Assembly (NCBI GenBank): GCA_018883625.1
Contig: JAHLFV010000028.1
Span: 1-18,478 of the forward strand
Direction: 5' to 3'
Source of the DNA: Candidatus Treponema excrementipullorum
Lineage (GTDB): Bacteria > Spirochaetota > Spirochaetia > Treponematales > Treponemataceae
DNA: 18,478 bases
Below the pieces are notes generated by a model. It ran no database searches, was not told the origin of the DNA, and saw only the letters and a list, made by a program, of their open reading frames with translations. The position numbers and the translations under genes were made by a program. Of this stretch, positions 1 through 6,518 are shown piece after piece; within the stretch, counting starts at the first letter, position 1; each line of letters starts with the position of its first letter.

Positions 1-1
1 A

Positions 2-199
2 ATAGCTTCGATCATTCATCTTGTATTAAGCGGAACAAAACCGGGATTGACAAAAGAAGGCAAACCTGCAAAGGGAAAGATTGTCATAGATCCTGCCGTA
101 AAAGAGGAAGCTATCGGAAAAGTAAAAGATTTACTGAGCCGATTTGTACTTTACCCTGAACTTGACTTGGATTTTCTTACAAAGGAATTTGTAAAATAA
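2..199 (+). CDS. glyA: Serine hydroxymethyltransferase, C-terminal end (partial)
   Basis: This is the last 65 codons of a gene that begins before the window and ends in TAA at 197-199. The reading frame is open from base 2. The tail contains a helix beginning IASIIHLVLSGTKPGLTKEG, then an acidic and lysine-rich stretch, then LSRFVLYPELDLDFLTKEF. A run of this kind, ending in YPELDL, resembles from memory the tail of the long serine hydroxymethyltransferases of spirochaetes and chlamydiae, which make glycine and methylene-tetrahydrofolate from serine with PLP. The PLP lysine and active-site motifs lie outside the window, so the call rests only on the tail. It converges on apt, with a shared terminator between them. 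Confidence 0.6.
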   Translation: MASIIHLVLSGTKPGLTKEGKPAKGKIVIDPAVKEEAIGKVKDLLSRFVLYPELDLDFLTKEFVK

Positions 200-261
200 C
201 CGGTAGTGGGTCTAAAAGGTTGCATCTAAATTAATATGATATGGATGCAATCTTTTCCCTA

Positions 262-318
262 AAGAGCTTGCCAGCTCTTTAAGAGCTTGCCGGCTCTTTA
301 AGAGATTGTCATCTCTTT
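262..318. repeat. Three tandem 19-bp hairpin units
   Basis: Three head-to-tail 19-bp copies start at 262, 281 and 300. Each folds on itself: arms of 7 bases round a 4-base loop (TGCC, TGCC, TGTC). Unit 1 has AAGAGCT/AGCTCTT, unit 2 AAGAGCT/GGCTCTT (a G-U pair in RNA) and unit 3 AAGAGAT/ATCTCTT. The two bases that change in unit 3 change on both arms, so pairing is kept. The right arm of unit 1 can also pair with the left arm of unit 2, giving an alternative fold. It lies between the probable glyA stop codon and the terminator. Its function is unknown. Confidence 0.75.
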
Positions 319-334
319 AAAAAGATGTTTACAT

Positions 335-370
335 AAAAAAACCTCCCCATAGAAGGGAGGCTTTTATTTA
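335..370. terminator. Bidirectional intrinsic terminator between glyA and apt
   Basis: The stem CCTCCC (342-347) pairs with GGGAGG (355-360) round a 7-base loop. On the plus strand it is followed by CTTTTATTT, and on the minus strand by a run of seven T. It sits between convergent genes and can serve both, with the better T run on the apt side. Confidence 0.85.
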
Positions 371-397
371 GTAAAAATCTATAAAAACAGAAAAAGT

Positions 398-931
398 CTA
401 TTCGCTGTCATACTCAATTATAGTACGCACGGGAGTGGGCTCCAACACTTCTTTATACTTTAGAAAAGGCAATCCTACAACACCTAAAAACTCAACAACC
501 TTAGCCCCCCCCTGCTCAAAAATGCTTCGGGAAGCCTTCAGTGTTCCTCCGGTGGCAATTAAATCATCAATTACAACGACTCGCTGATCTTTCTTAATAT
601 CATCTACATGAGCCTCAATCTCTGCGGTTCCGTACTCCAAGGCATATTTGCAGGTGTAGGTCTTCCCTGGTAATTTCCCTTTTTTCCTGATAAGAATAAA
701 GGGTAATCCTAAGCGTTCAGCCAAAGGAGCGGCAAAAAGAAAACCTCTGGATTCAATGCCCGAAATGGCATCTGCCTTTATAGCCTTACACCACTCTTCC
801 ATTACGTCAAGACAATAGGAAAAAGCCTTAGGTTCCACAAGAACACCGGTTATGTCATAAAAAAGAATACCAGGTTTCGGAAAATCAGGTATACGGCGGA
901 TAGATTTATCAAGAAATTCAAGCTCTGTCAT
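398..931 (-). CDS. apt: Adenine phosphoribosyltransferase
   Basis: The enzyme salvages adenine to AMP using PRPP in the cytoplasm. The protein has 177 residues, the usual size of the family. The PRPP-binding loop VVVIDDLIATGGT lies at about residues 118-130. The N-terminal region IRRIPDFPKPGILFYDIT and the segment ISGIESRGFLFAAPLAERLG at about 57-75 are typical of Apt. The start is ATG at 931. No Shine-Dalgarno sequence precedes it, but a complete sigma70-type promoter ends 6 nt upstream, so the mRNA is probably leaderless. It lies 35 bp downstream of tyrA in the same direction, so it may also be read from the aroF promoter. A terminator follows. Confidence 0.95.
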   Translation of the reverse strand: MTELEFLDKSIRRIPDFPKPGILFYDITGVLVEPKAFSYCLDVMEEWCKAIKADAISGIESRGFLFAAPLAERLGLPFILIRKKGKLPGKTYTCKYALEYGTAEIEAHVDDIKKDQRVVVIDDLIATGGTLKASRSIFEQGGAKVVEFLGVVGLPFLKYKEVLEPTPVRTIIEYDSE

Positions 932-937
932 ACGTGC

Positions 938-966
938 ATTGTACTACGGACAGGATATCCTGTCAA
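938..966 (-). promoter_or_regulatory. apt promoter with a 16-bp palindromic operator candidate
   Basis: The -35 box TTGACA (961-966) is separated by 17 bp from the -10 box TACAAT (938-943). Only 6 nt (932-937) separate the -10 box from the apt ATG. A perfect palindrome, GACAGGATATCCTGTC (949-964), overlaps the 3' part of the -35 box and fills most of the spacer, where a bound protein would block polymerase. The -35 box abuts the tyrA stop codon. The regulator is unknown. Confidence 0.8.
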
Positions 967-1881
967 TTATACACTATTGTCTTGTAACTCAATTCTTGAC
1001 ATGGCAATACGTTTTTCTCGTACATTTTCCAAAACTCGACACATAACGGTTTTATTATCATCTTGAATCAGTTTTTTTATTGCCTCAAGTGAATTTTCAA
1101 AAGCTTCAATGTGACTCAACAGTTCTTGCTTATTGGCAGAAAATAATTCTGTCCACAACGGAGCATTGATCATAGCGATACGGGTCAAATCTTCAAAACT
1201 TCCTCCGCCAAAAGCTGTGATGTGAGCATCCTCTGCACTATCTACTAAAGCCGCTGCCAATACGTGGCACAGTTGAGATGTAAAGGCTATTTTGTGATCG
1301 TGAGTGATAGGGTCAGTTTCGATAATTCGGGTAAAGCCTAAATCAGTAACAAGATTTTTAAAAAACTCCAAGTGTTCCGGAGTATTTTCTTTCCGTGGCA
1401 TTAAAATATAATTTCTATCTTTAAAAATTTTCCCCGAAGCGTGACCGTAACCTTCTTTTTCGCTGCCAGCCATAGGATGCCCGCAGATAAAATCTACGCT
1501 GTTGGGTAGTTTCTTCGAAAGTCCCTGGGCAATATGACTTTTTACGCCGGAAATATCTGTGATTATAGCACCGGGTTTAAATGCGTTTTTATGTGTTTCA
1601 ATAAAATCCAAAGTCGCCTGAGGATACAGACAGATAAAAACAAAATCGCATAGAGATAACATAGTTTCTGTTTCTTCAAGAGTAAAACCCCTTGAAATAA
1701 CCCCCTGCTCACGGGAAGCATGTAAAACGGCAGGCTGAATATCGCAAGCATAAATCTTTCCCTGTGCTTGACTTTTATTTAATATATTTTCCCGAATACC
1801 TTTTGCAAAAGAACCGCCCATTAACCCTAAACCGACGAAGCCGTAGGTCAAATCTTCCGCCTTCCGATCTTGTATTGTCAT
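967..1881 (-). CDS. tyrA: Prephenate dehydrogenase
   Basis: The enzyme oxidatively decarboxylates prephenate to 4-hydroxyphenylpyruvate, the committed step to tyrosine. The protein has 304 residues. A Rossmann nucleotide-binding motif, GLGLMGGS, lies at about residues 17-24. The family motif GHPMAGSE with its conserved histidine is at about 134-141, and the helical dimerisation region begins near THDHKIAFTSQLCH at about 193-206. No chorismate mutase or ACT domain is fused to it, so any feedback control must come from the catalytic region or from transcription. Its ATG overlaps the aroF stop codon by 4 bp (ATGA), which suggests translational coupling, with a GGAGG about 10 nt upstream inside aroF. 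Confidence 0.93.
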   Translation of the reverse strand: MTIQDRKAEDLTYGFVGLGLMGGSFAKGIRENILNKSQAQGKIYACDIQPAVLHASREQGVISRGFTLEETETMLSLCDFVFICLYPQATLDFIETHKNAFKPGAIITDISGVKSHIAQGLSKKLPNSVDFICGHPMAGSEKEGYGHASGKIFKDRNYILMPRKENTPEHLEFFKNLVTDLGFTRIIETDPITHDHKIAFTSQLCHVLAAALVDSAEDAHITAFGGGSFEDLTRIAMINAPLWTELFSANKQELLSHIEAFENSLEAIKKLIQDDNKTVMCRVLENVREKRIAMSRIELQDNSV

Positions 1882-2909
1882 AACGTCTTATCCTCCACGG
1901 CAGCATATTTTTTTAACCTAGACATTACAGTATCAAACTGAGCAGGCGTAAGAGATTGTTCTCCGTCGCACAAAGCACATTCCGGTTTATTATGAACCTC
2001 TATCATAATACCGTCTGCACCGGCAACCAATGACGATGCAGCTAAAGTGGGAACCATCCAACTCATTCCACAAGCATGACTGGGATCTACCACAACAGGA
2101 AGGTGACTTTCCCGCTTCAGGAACGGAACAGCACTTAAATCCAAAGTGTTTCTTGTGTATGAGTCAAAAGTTCGGATTCCCCGTTCACAAAGAATAACAT
2201 TGGAATTTCCGGCAGCCATAATGTATTCAGCTGACATTAACAATTCCTTTACCGTATTTGCCAACCCCCGCTTTAACAAAATAGTATTTTTACAACCACC
2301 CAATTCCTTCAAAAGATCAAAATTTTGCATGTTACGGGCTCCGATTTGAATCACGTCGATATCGTTAAATAGATCAAGTTGAGTAATAGACATTAACTCC
2401 GTAACGACGGGCAGTCCCGTAGCTTTTTTGGCACTGAGCAAAAGCTCTATGCCTTTGCTTCCCAATCCTTGAAAACTGTAGGGACTAGTTCTGGGTTTAA
2501 AAGCTCCACCCCGCAAAAGACGGGCTCCTGATTTTTTTACCTCTTGAGCGATACTGATTAATTGTTCTTCACTTTCGATTGAACAGGGACCGGCAATTAC
2601 CACTATGTTACCGTCTCCTATCGTACATGGCAAAACATTCGGCAGCCCCTCCCCTATTTGTATACTGGTATTATCTGGATGAAAAGAACGACTAGCCATT
2701 TTATACGGAGCCTGAACACGCATTACATTATCAACAAAGTCATATACAATAAAACTTTCCGGTTGGATTCGAGAGGTATCGCCTATTAATCCTAAAATTG
2801 TATGGTCGATACCGTGGGAAATGTGAACGTTAAAACCCAAAGATTTTAAATGATCAATAAACTCGTTCTCTGTCTGACTTGGTGTATTCGGTTTTAAAAC
2901 AACAATCAT
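1878..2909 (-). CDS. aroF: 3-deoxy-7-phosphoheptulonate (DAHP) synthase, AroF type
   Basis: It condenses phosphoenolpyruvate and erythrose 4-phosphate, the first step of the shikimate pathway. The protein has 343 residues from ATG 2909, which has AAGGAGA 5 nt upstream. An open frame continues to 3008 but has no ribosome site. Residues 1-70 look like the ferredoxin-like regulatory domain of type I-beta enzymes such as that of Thermotoga maritima, which binds Tyr or Phe. The barrel follows, with AGPCS (106-110), LRGGAFKPRTSPYSFQG (132-148) and VVVDPSHACG (272-281). Likely metal ligands are C109, H278, E304 and D315. It is followed by tyrA with a 4-bp overlap. The leader ahead of it looks like a tyrosine-sensing attenuator, so both enzyme and transcription may respond to tyrosine. 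Confidence 0.93.
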   Translation of the reverse strand: MIVVLKPNTPSQTENEFIDHLKSLGFNVHISHGIDHTILGLIGDTSRIQPESFIVYDFVDNVMRVQAPYKMASRSFHPDNTSIQIGEGLPNVLPCTIGDGNIVVIAGPCSIESEEQLISIAQEVKKSGARLLRGGAFKPRTSPYSFQGLGSKGIELLLSAKKATGLPVVTELMSITQLDLFNDIDVIQIGARNMQNFDLLKELGGCKNTILLKRGLANTVKELLMSAEYIMAAGNSNVILCERGIRTFDSYTRNTLDLSAVPFLKRESHLPVVVDPSHACGMSWMVPTLAASSLVAGADGIMIEVHNKPECALCDGEQSLTPAQFDTVMSRLKKYAAVEDKTL

Positions 2910-2929
2910 AGCGTTCTCCTTGTTAAGAT

Positions 2930-2953
2930 AAAAAAAAAGAACCCAAAGGGTTC
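2930..2953 (-). terminator. Attenuator terminator in the aroF leader
   Basis: On the minus strand GAACCC (2953-2948) pairs with GGGTTC (2944-2939) round a TTT loop, then come nine T (2938-2930). The aroF Shine-Dalgarno site starts 8 nt later. A terminator placed inside a leader, directly before the ribosome site, is the hallmark of attenuation rather than gene-end termination. The nearest upstream reading frame is the leader peptide at 3054-2986. Confidence 0.85.
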
Positions 2954-2985
2954 CACATAAAAAGACACATACTTTACAGCGTACC

Positions 2986-3054
2986 CTACAAATCCAAATA
3001 AGAAACATATTTTGAGTAATAATATCGGTTTGAAAAGGTAAAATAAGTATTCAT
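2986..3054 (-). CDS. Tyrosine-rich leader peptide of the aroF-tyrA operon
   Basis: This 22-codon frame starts with ATG at 3054 and ends with TAG. It has Tyr at codons 4, 11, 12, 13, 16 and 19 and Phe at 5 and 7, so 8 of 22 residues are aromatic, with a Tyr-Tyr-Tyr run. It begins 6 nt after a good -10 box and has no Shine-Dalgarno sequence, so it would be translated leaderless. On the model of known amino-acid leaders such as pheL and trpL, ribosome stalling at scarce Tyr-tRNA would spare the segment AGGGT (2987-2983), which overlaps the stop codon and can pair with ACCCT (2951-2947) to break the terminator. Frame and location are seen directly; the mechanism is inferred. Confidence 0.75.
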   Translation of the reverse strand: MNTYFTFSNRYYYSKYVSYLDL

Positions 3055-3060
3055 AAAGTT

Positions 3061-3089
3061 ACTATAGCTATATTAAAGTTTTATGTCAA
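3061..3089 (-). promoter_or_regulatory. Promoter of the aroF-tyrA leader
   Basis: The -35 box TTGACA (3084-3089) and -10 box TATAGT (3061-3066) are 17 bp apart. The leader peptide ATG begins 6 nt after the -10 box, so transcription should start at or within a base or two of that ATG. The palindrome TATAGCTATA (3063-3072) overlaps the -10 box and may be chance in such AT-rich DNA. Confidence 0.8.
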
Positions 3090-3120
3090 GTAGAGTATAC
3101 TAATCACAGAAAATATTTAA

Positions 3121-3165
3121 AACAAAAAACCCGACACTCGGAAGCTCCGAGCATCGGGTTTTTAA
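3121..3165. terminator. Intrinsic terminator after mglC
   Basis: Arms of 13 bases (3130-3142 and 3146-3158) pair as CCCGA, a 2x2 internal loop, and CTCGGA with TCCGAG, round an AGC loop. T runs flank both sides, TTTTTT on the minus strand after the stem. It ends the mgl operon and would also stop plus-strand reading. Confidence 0.88.
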
Positions 3166-3181
3166 GTAAGCTATCTTTTAA

Positions 3182-4849
3182 TTATTTTTTCTTAAGATAT
3201 TTTACACTGTCCAAAGCAACAGCAGCAATAATGATAAGACCTTTGAAAACAAACTGCAAGTTAGTATCAATACCCAAGAATGTCAAACAATAGGTCAAAC
3301 CAGTAAAGATAATAACACCTAAAACGGCACCACCAATCTTACCGATACCACCGTTAAATGAAATACCACCAACAACACAAGCTGCAATAGCGTCCAATTC
3401 GTATCCCTGACCGGTACCTGCACTGGCGTTAGCTTTGAAAGTTTCCAAGAAAGCACCAAATCCGTAGAAAACACCAGCCATGATAAATACACCCATGGTT
3501 ACCTTAAATACACTGATACCACTAACACTGGCTGCTTCAGCGTTTCCACCTACAGCATACATATTCTTACCGAAGGTTGTCTTATTCCAAATAAACCAAG
3601 CAACGATAATAGCGATTACAGCAGGGATAATTAGTTTAGGGAAAGTAACCAATTCACCGTTGATTACACCCATGATCCAGCGACCACCAAGCAAGTCTTT
3701 GATATCACCATCAATAGATCCAACTGGAGTACCACTTGTTCCGAAGAACAACAAACCGTAGATAATCAACTGGGTTGCCAAAGTTGAAATAAAGGGGTGA
3801 ATCTTTAACCGAGCTGTAAAAACACCGGCAAAACAACTGAATGCAACACATAAGATAACAGAAATGGAAAGAGACATAAGAACACGGGCAAGCATAGACA
3901 TACCTGTGAAATCCCAAGGTCCCAATCCAAAGAAAGTAACAATGTTCTGTCCCGGATGGAGAATCAAACCGGTTACAACAGCACCCATAGCGACCATACG
4001 GCCTACACTCAAGTCAGTACCAGCCAACAAAATCAAACCAGCAACACCCAATGCATAGAACATACGAACTGAACTCTGCTCAAGAATGGTAAAGATATTA
4101 GGCAAAGTCAGCAAATTACCGCTACCGGAAATAGGTGCAAGAATGATACATACGATGAAGAAAACAAGAATTGCCAAATACAAACCGTTATCCAAGAAGA
4201 ATTTGGACAACTTGAATCTGTAAATATAATCATGGTATGCCAAATTCATGTCTTCCAAAACACTGGCTGTACCGTTTCTCAAACCTCTGTTTTTCTGTAC
4301 TTGAGAGATAAAAGCCTGATTTTTTGCATCTTGAGACTTTTCAACACTTGTAACGTACTTACTTTTTGCATCAAAGAGAGCAGACTTCAACTCATATTTC
4401 TTTATTGAAACTTCTTCTTTTAATTCATCCCCAGAATATTTTTTTGATAAAGCCTCAATTTCTTTGCTAAACTCACTCTTAATCTTTGATACTTCTGTAT
4501 TGTATTCCTTCTTTAAGGAGCTGAGTTTATCATTTTCTTCCCTAACAACTTTTGCAATATAGGTCTTAGAAATTTTGTTGTTGTAGGCAACAGCCTCCTT
4601 GGCAACTCTTTTTTCCTCAGCTTTGTTTGCAGCAGCAACTTTCTGTGCTTCAACCAACTCAGCTCTGTAAGACGTTAGCAAACGCTGTTTTTCATCTGCA
4701 GAAATGATCTTACTTTTTTTCGTTGTAGCAATTTCCTGTTCAAGATATAAAACCTTGTTAACACCGTTTTCTCTCAGTTTATTGAGTTTCTCTGCATACT
4801 CTTGTAATTTTACGTCTGTATCTGGAGACGTAGTATTAATTTCACTCAC
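3182..4849 (-). CDS. mglC: Galactose/methyl-galactoside-type ABC transporter permease with a long N-terminal coiled coil
   Basis: This is the membrane channel of a CUT2-type sugar importer. The protein has 555 residues against about 335 for E. coli MglC. Residues from about 215 to 555 are the permease, with hydrophobic segments starting at LYLAILVFFIVCIILAPISG and family motifs including LLAGTDLSVGRMVAMGAV and GGNAEAASVSGI. Residues 1-210 are an added, highly charged Lys/Glu/Ala region that reads as a long coiled coil, presumably cytoplasmic. The start is GTG at 4849, with AGGAG 6 nt upstream, 13 bp after mglA. The extension is continuous with the permease and has no stop or frame shift. Substrate (glucose or galactose) cannot be settled from the permease. 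Confidence 0.92.
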   Translation of the reverse strand: MSEINTTSPDTDVKLQEYAEKLNKLRENGVNKVLYLEQEIATTKKSKIISADEKQRLLTSYRAELVEAQKVAAANKAEEKRVAKEAVAYNNKISKTYIAKVVREENDKLSSLKKEYNTEVSKIKSEFSKEIEALSKKYSGDELKEEVSIKKYELKSALFDAKSKYVTSVEKSQDAKNQAFISQVQKNRGLRNGTASVLEDMNLAYHDYIYRFKLSKFFLDNGLYLAILVFFIVCIILAPISGSGNLLTLPNIFTILEQSSVRMFYALGVAGLILLAGTDLSVGRMVAMGAVVTGLILHPGQNIVTFFGLGPWDFTGMSMLARVLMSLSISVILCVAFSCFAGVFTARLKIHPFISTLATQLIIYGLLFFGTSGTPVGSIDGDIKDLLGGRWIMGVINGELVTFPKLIIPAVIAIIVAWFIWNKTTFGKNMYAVGGNAEAASVSGISVFKVTMGVFIMAGVFYGFGAFLETFKANASAGTGQGYELDAIAACVVGGISFNGGIGKIGGAVLGVIIFTGLTYCLTFLGIDTNLQFVFKGLIIIAAVALDSVKYLKKK

Positions 4850-4862
4850 GTGCTGCTCCTTA

Positions 4863-6356
4863 TTATAGATATTTTGCTGACAAGCGCAATAATTCTTCCT
4901 GGTTTGTTTCTTTAGTATTAACTATACCAGCAAGTTTGTGGTTTGACATAACAGCAATTCGATTGGTAATACCTAAAATTTCCGGCATCTCACTGGAAAC
5001 AACCAAAATAGTCTTACCTTCTTTTGCCATTCTGATGATCAACTGATAAATTTCATACTTTGCACCGACATCGATACCTCGAGTAGGTTCATCCAACAGA
5101 AATACATCAGGATGTCGTTCCAACCATTTACCAATAATAACTTTTTGTTGGTTACCACCACTGAGAGCAGAAATCAATTCTTCAGCAGAAACACACTTTG
5201 TTCTCATGGTTTTAATTTCACGTTCGGCAGCTTCCTGCATTTTATGATTTGACAACAAACCAAACTTCTTATAACCATCCAAGTTGGTAATAACTGTATT
5301 AAACTTAATTGTATCCTTACCAAACATACCGTTAAGTTTTCTCTCTTCAGTAACAAGAGCAAAGCTGTGATCCATGGCATCTTTACTGTTTCTGAAACGA
5401 AGTCTCTTGTTATTCAAGAAAACTTCACCGGAAGCAATAGTACGGATACCAAAAAGAGTCTCCAACAATTCGCTTCGTCCTGCACCAACCAAACCATATA
5501 ATCCGAATATCTCACCCTTTCTAACCTTAAAGGAAATATCCTCAAGAACAGGTTCAAATTTTGTACTTAATTTTCTGACTTCCAAAATTTCTTCACCGGG
5601 AGTATTATCAACGTCCGGAAATCGCTTGTCCAAAGAACGGCCAACCATAGCTGCAATCAATTCATTCATGTTGGTCTCTTTTACAGGCTTGGATAAAATC
5701 ATCTTTCCGTCTCGAAGTACTGCAACTTCATCACAAATTTCAAAAATTTCATCCATCTTGTGAGAAATATATATAAAAGATACCCCTTTGGCACGCAAAT
5801 CATTTACAATAGAAAAAAGTTTTTTTACTTCTCGTTCTGTAAGTGATGAAGTAGGCTCATCCAAAACGATTATTTTTGCATCGTAAGAAACAGCCTTTGC
5901 AATCTCAACCATTTGTCTCTGAGAAACAGACATAGTTCTCATGACAGTTTTAGGGTTAACATTCATATTCAAAGAATCAAAAAGCTTATTACTTTCTACA
6001 AGCATTTTAGCTTCGTCAACAACCCCAGCACGTGTAGGATAACGTCCCAAAAACAAATTATCCATAACAGTCCTATCAAGACACTGATTTAATTCCTGAT
6101 GAACCATTGCAACACCGCTTTCCAGAGCTTCCTTTGGATTTCTAAAATTTACGGGCTTGTTTAACAGGGAAATGTGCCCCTCGTCTCTCGCATAAATCCC
6201 AAAGAGACACTTCATCATTGTTGATTTTCCGGCCCCATTCTCCCCCATAAGGCCAATAACTGAGCCTTTCTTTACTGTCAGATCAATACCGTCAAGAACC
6301 TTATTTTTTGCAAAAGCCTTTGACAGATGTTTTATCTCCAGTACTGTATCTTCCAT
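4863..6356 (-). CDS. mglA: Galactose/methyl-galactoside-type ABC transporter ATP-binding protein
   Basis: This ATPase powers the mgl sugar importer. The protein has 497 residues, with two fused ABC domains as in the RbsA/MglA family. Domain 1 has Walker A GENGAGKST (38-46), a divergent signature SVSQRQ (143-148) and Walker B IIVLDEPTSS (162-171). Domain 2 has a degenerate Walker A, GLVGAGRSE (288-296), with Arg where Lys is usual, but an intact signature LSGGNQQ and Walker B VFLLDEPTRG. One catalytic and one weak site is normal for this family. AGGAG lies 6 nt before the ATG. A strong terminator separates it from mglB, and I see no convincing promoter of its own, so it probably depends on read-through. 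Confidence 0.95.
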   Translation of the reverse strand: MEDTVLEIKHLSKAFAKNKVLDGIDLTVKKGSVIGLMGENGAGKSTMMKCLFGIYARDEGHISLLNKPVNFRNPKEALESGVAMVHQELNQCLDRTVMDNLFLGRYPTRAGVVDEAKMLVESNKLFDSLNMNVNPKTVMRTMSVSQRQMVEIAKAVSYDAKIIVLDEPTSSLTEREVKKLFSIVNDLRAKGVSFIYISHKMDEIFEICDEVAVLRDGKMILSKPVKETNMNELIAAMVGRSLDKRFPDVDNTPGEEILEVRKLSTKFEPVLEDISFKVRKGEIFGLYGLVGAGRSELLETLFGIRTIASGEVFLNNKRLRFRNSKDAMDHSFALVTEERKLNGMFGKDTIKFNTVITNLDGYKKFGLLSNHKMQEAAEREIKTMRTKCVSAEELISALSGGNQQKVIIGKWLERHPDVFLLDEPTRGIDVGAKYEIYQLIIRMAKEGKTILVVSSEMPEILGITNRIAVMSNHKLAGIVNTKETNQEELLRLSAKYL

Positions 6357-6437
6357 AATCTGCTCCTGATTTATTTCTTCGCCAAAGCAAAAAGGTCAAA
6401 TATCTCTTATTTTGCCAGGGGCTACCGAAATAGCTTT

Positions 6438-6468
6438 AAAAAAAAACCACGTTCAAAGGAACATGGTT
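6438..6468 (-). terminator. Intra-operon terminator between mglB and mglA
   Basis: On the minus strand CCATGTTC pairs with GAACGTGG (6466-6459 and 6454-6447, one T-G pair) round a 4-base loop, extended by A-T pairs, and is followed by nine T. It lies upstream of mglA and should let only part of transcription pass, giving more mglB than mglA-mglC mRNA. Confidence 0.85.
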
Positions 6469-6484
6469 AACTTGGTAGTAAAAC

Positions 6485-6507
6485 TAGGGCAACAAAACGT
6501 TGCCCTA
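6485..6507 (-). other. Stem-loop just after mglB
   Basis: A perfect 9-bp inverted repeat, TAGGGCAAC / GTTGCCCTA, round a 5-base loop starts about 12 nt after the mglB stop codon. It is followed on the minus strand only by GTTTTA, so it is a poor terminator by itself. Its place suggests a 3'-end-protecting hairpin, as described for E. coli malE-malF, with the true terminator following. Confidence 0.7.
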
Positions 6508-6518
6508 ATCCAGTTAAA

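Noticed and set aside
2910..3008. In-frame extension of aroF to an ATG at 3008, adding 33 residues
   Set aside because: It has no ribosome site, would translate through the attenuator hairpin and gives an odd hydrophobic N-terminus, while ATG 2909 has AAGGAGA at good spacing and begins the known domain.
6357..6437. A possible mglA promoter, TTGACC near 6395
   Set aside because: No acceptable -10 hexamer lies 16-18 bp downstream; AAATAA matches poorly.
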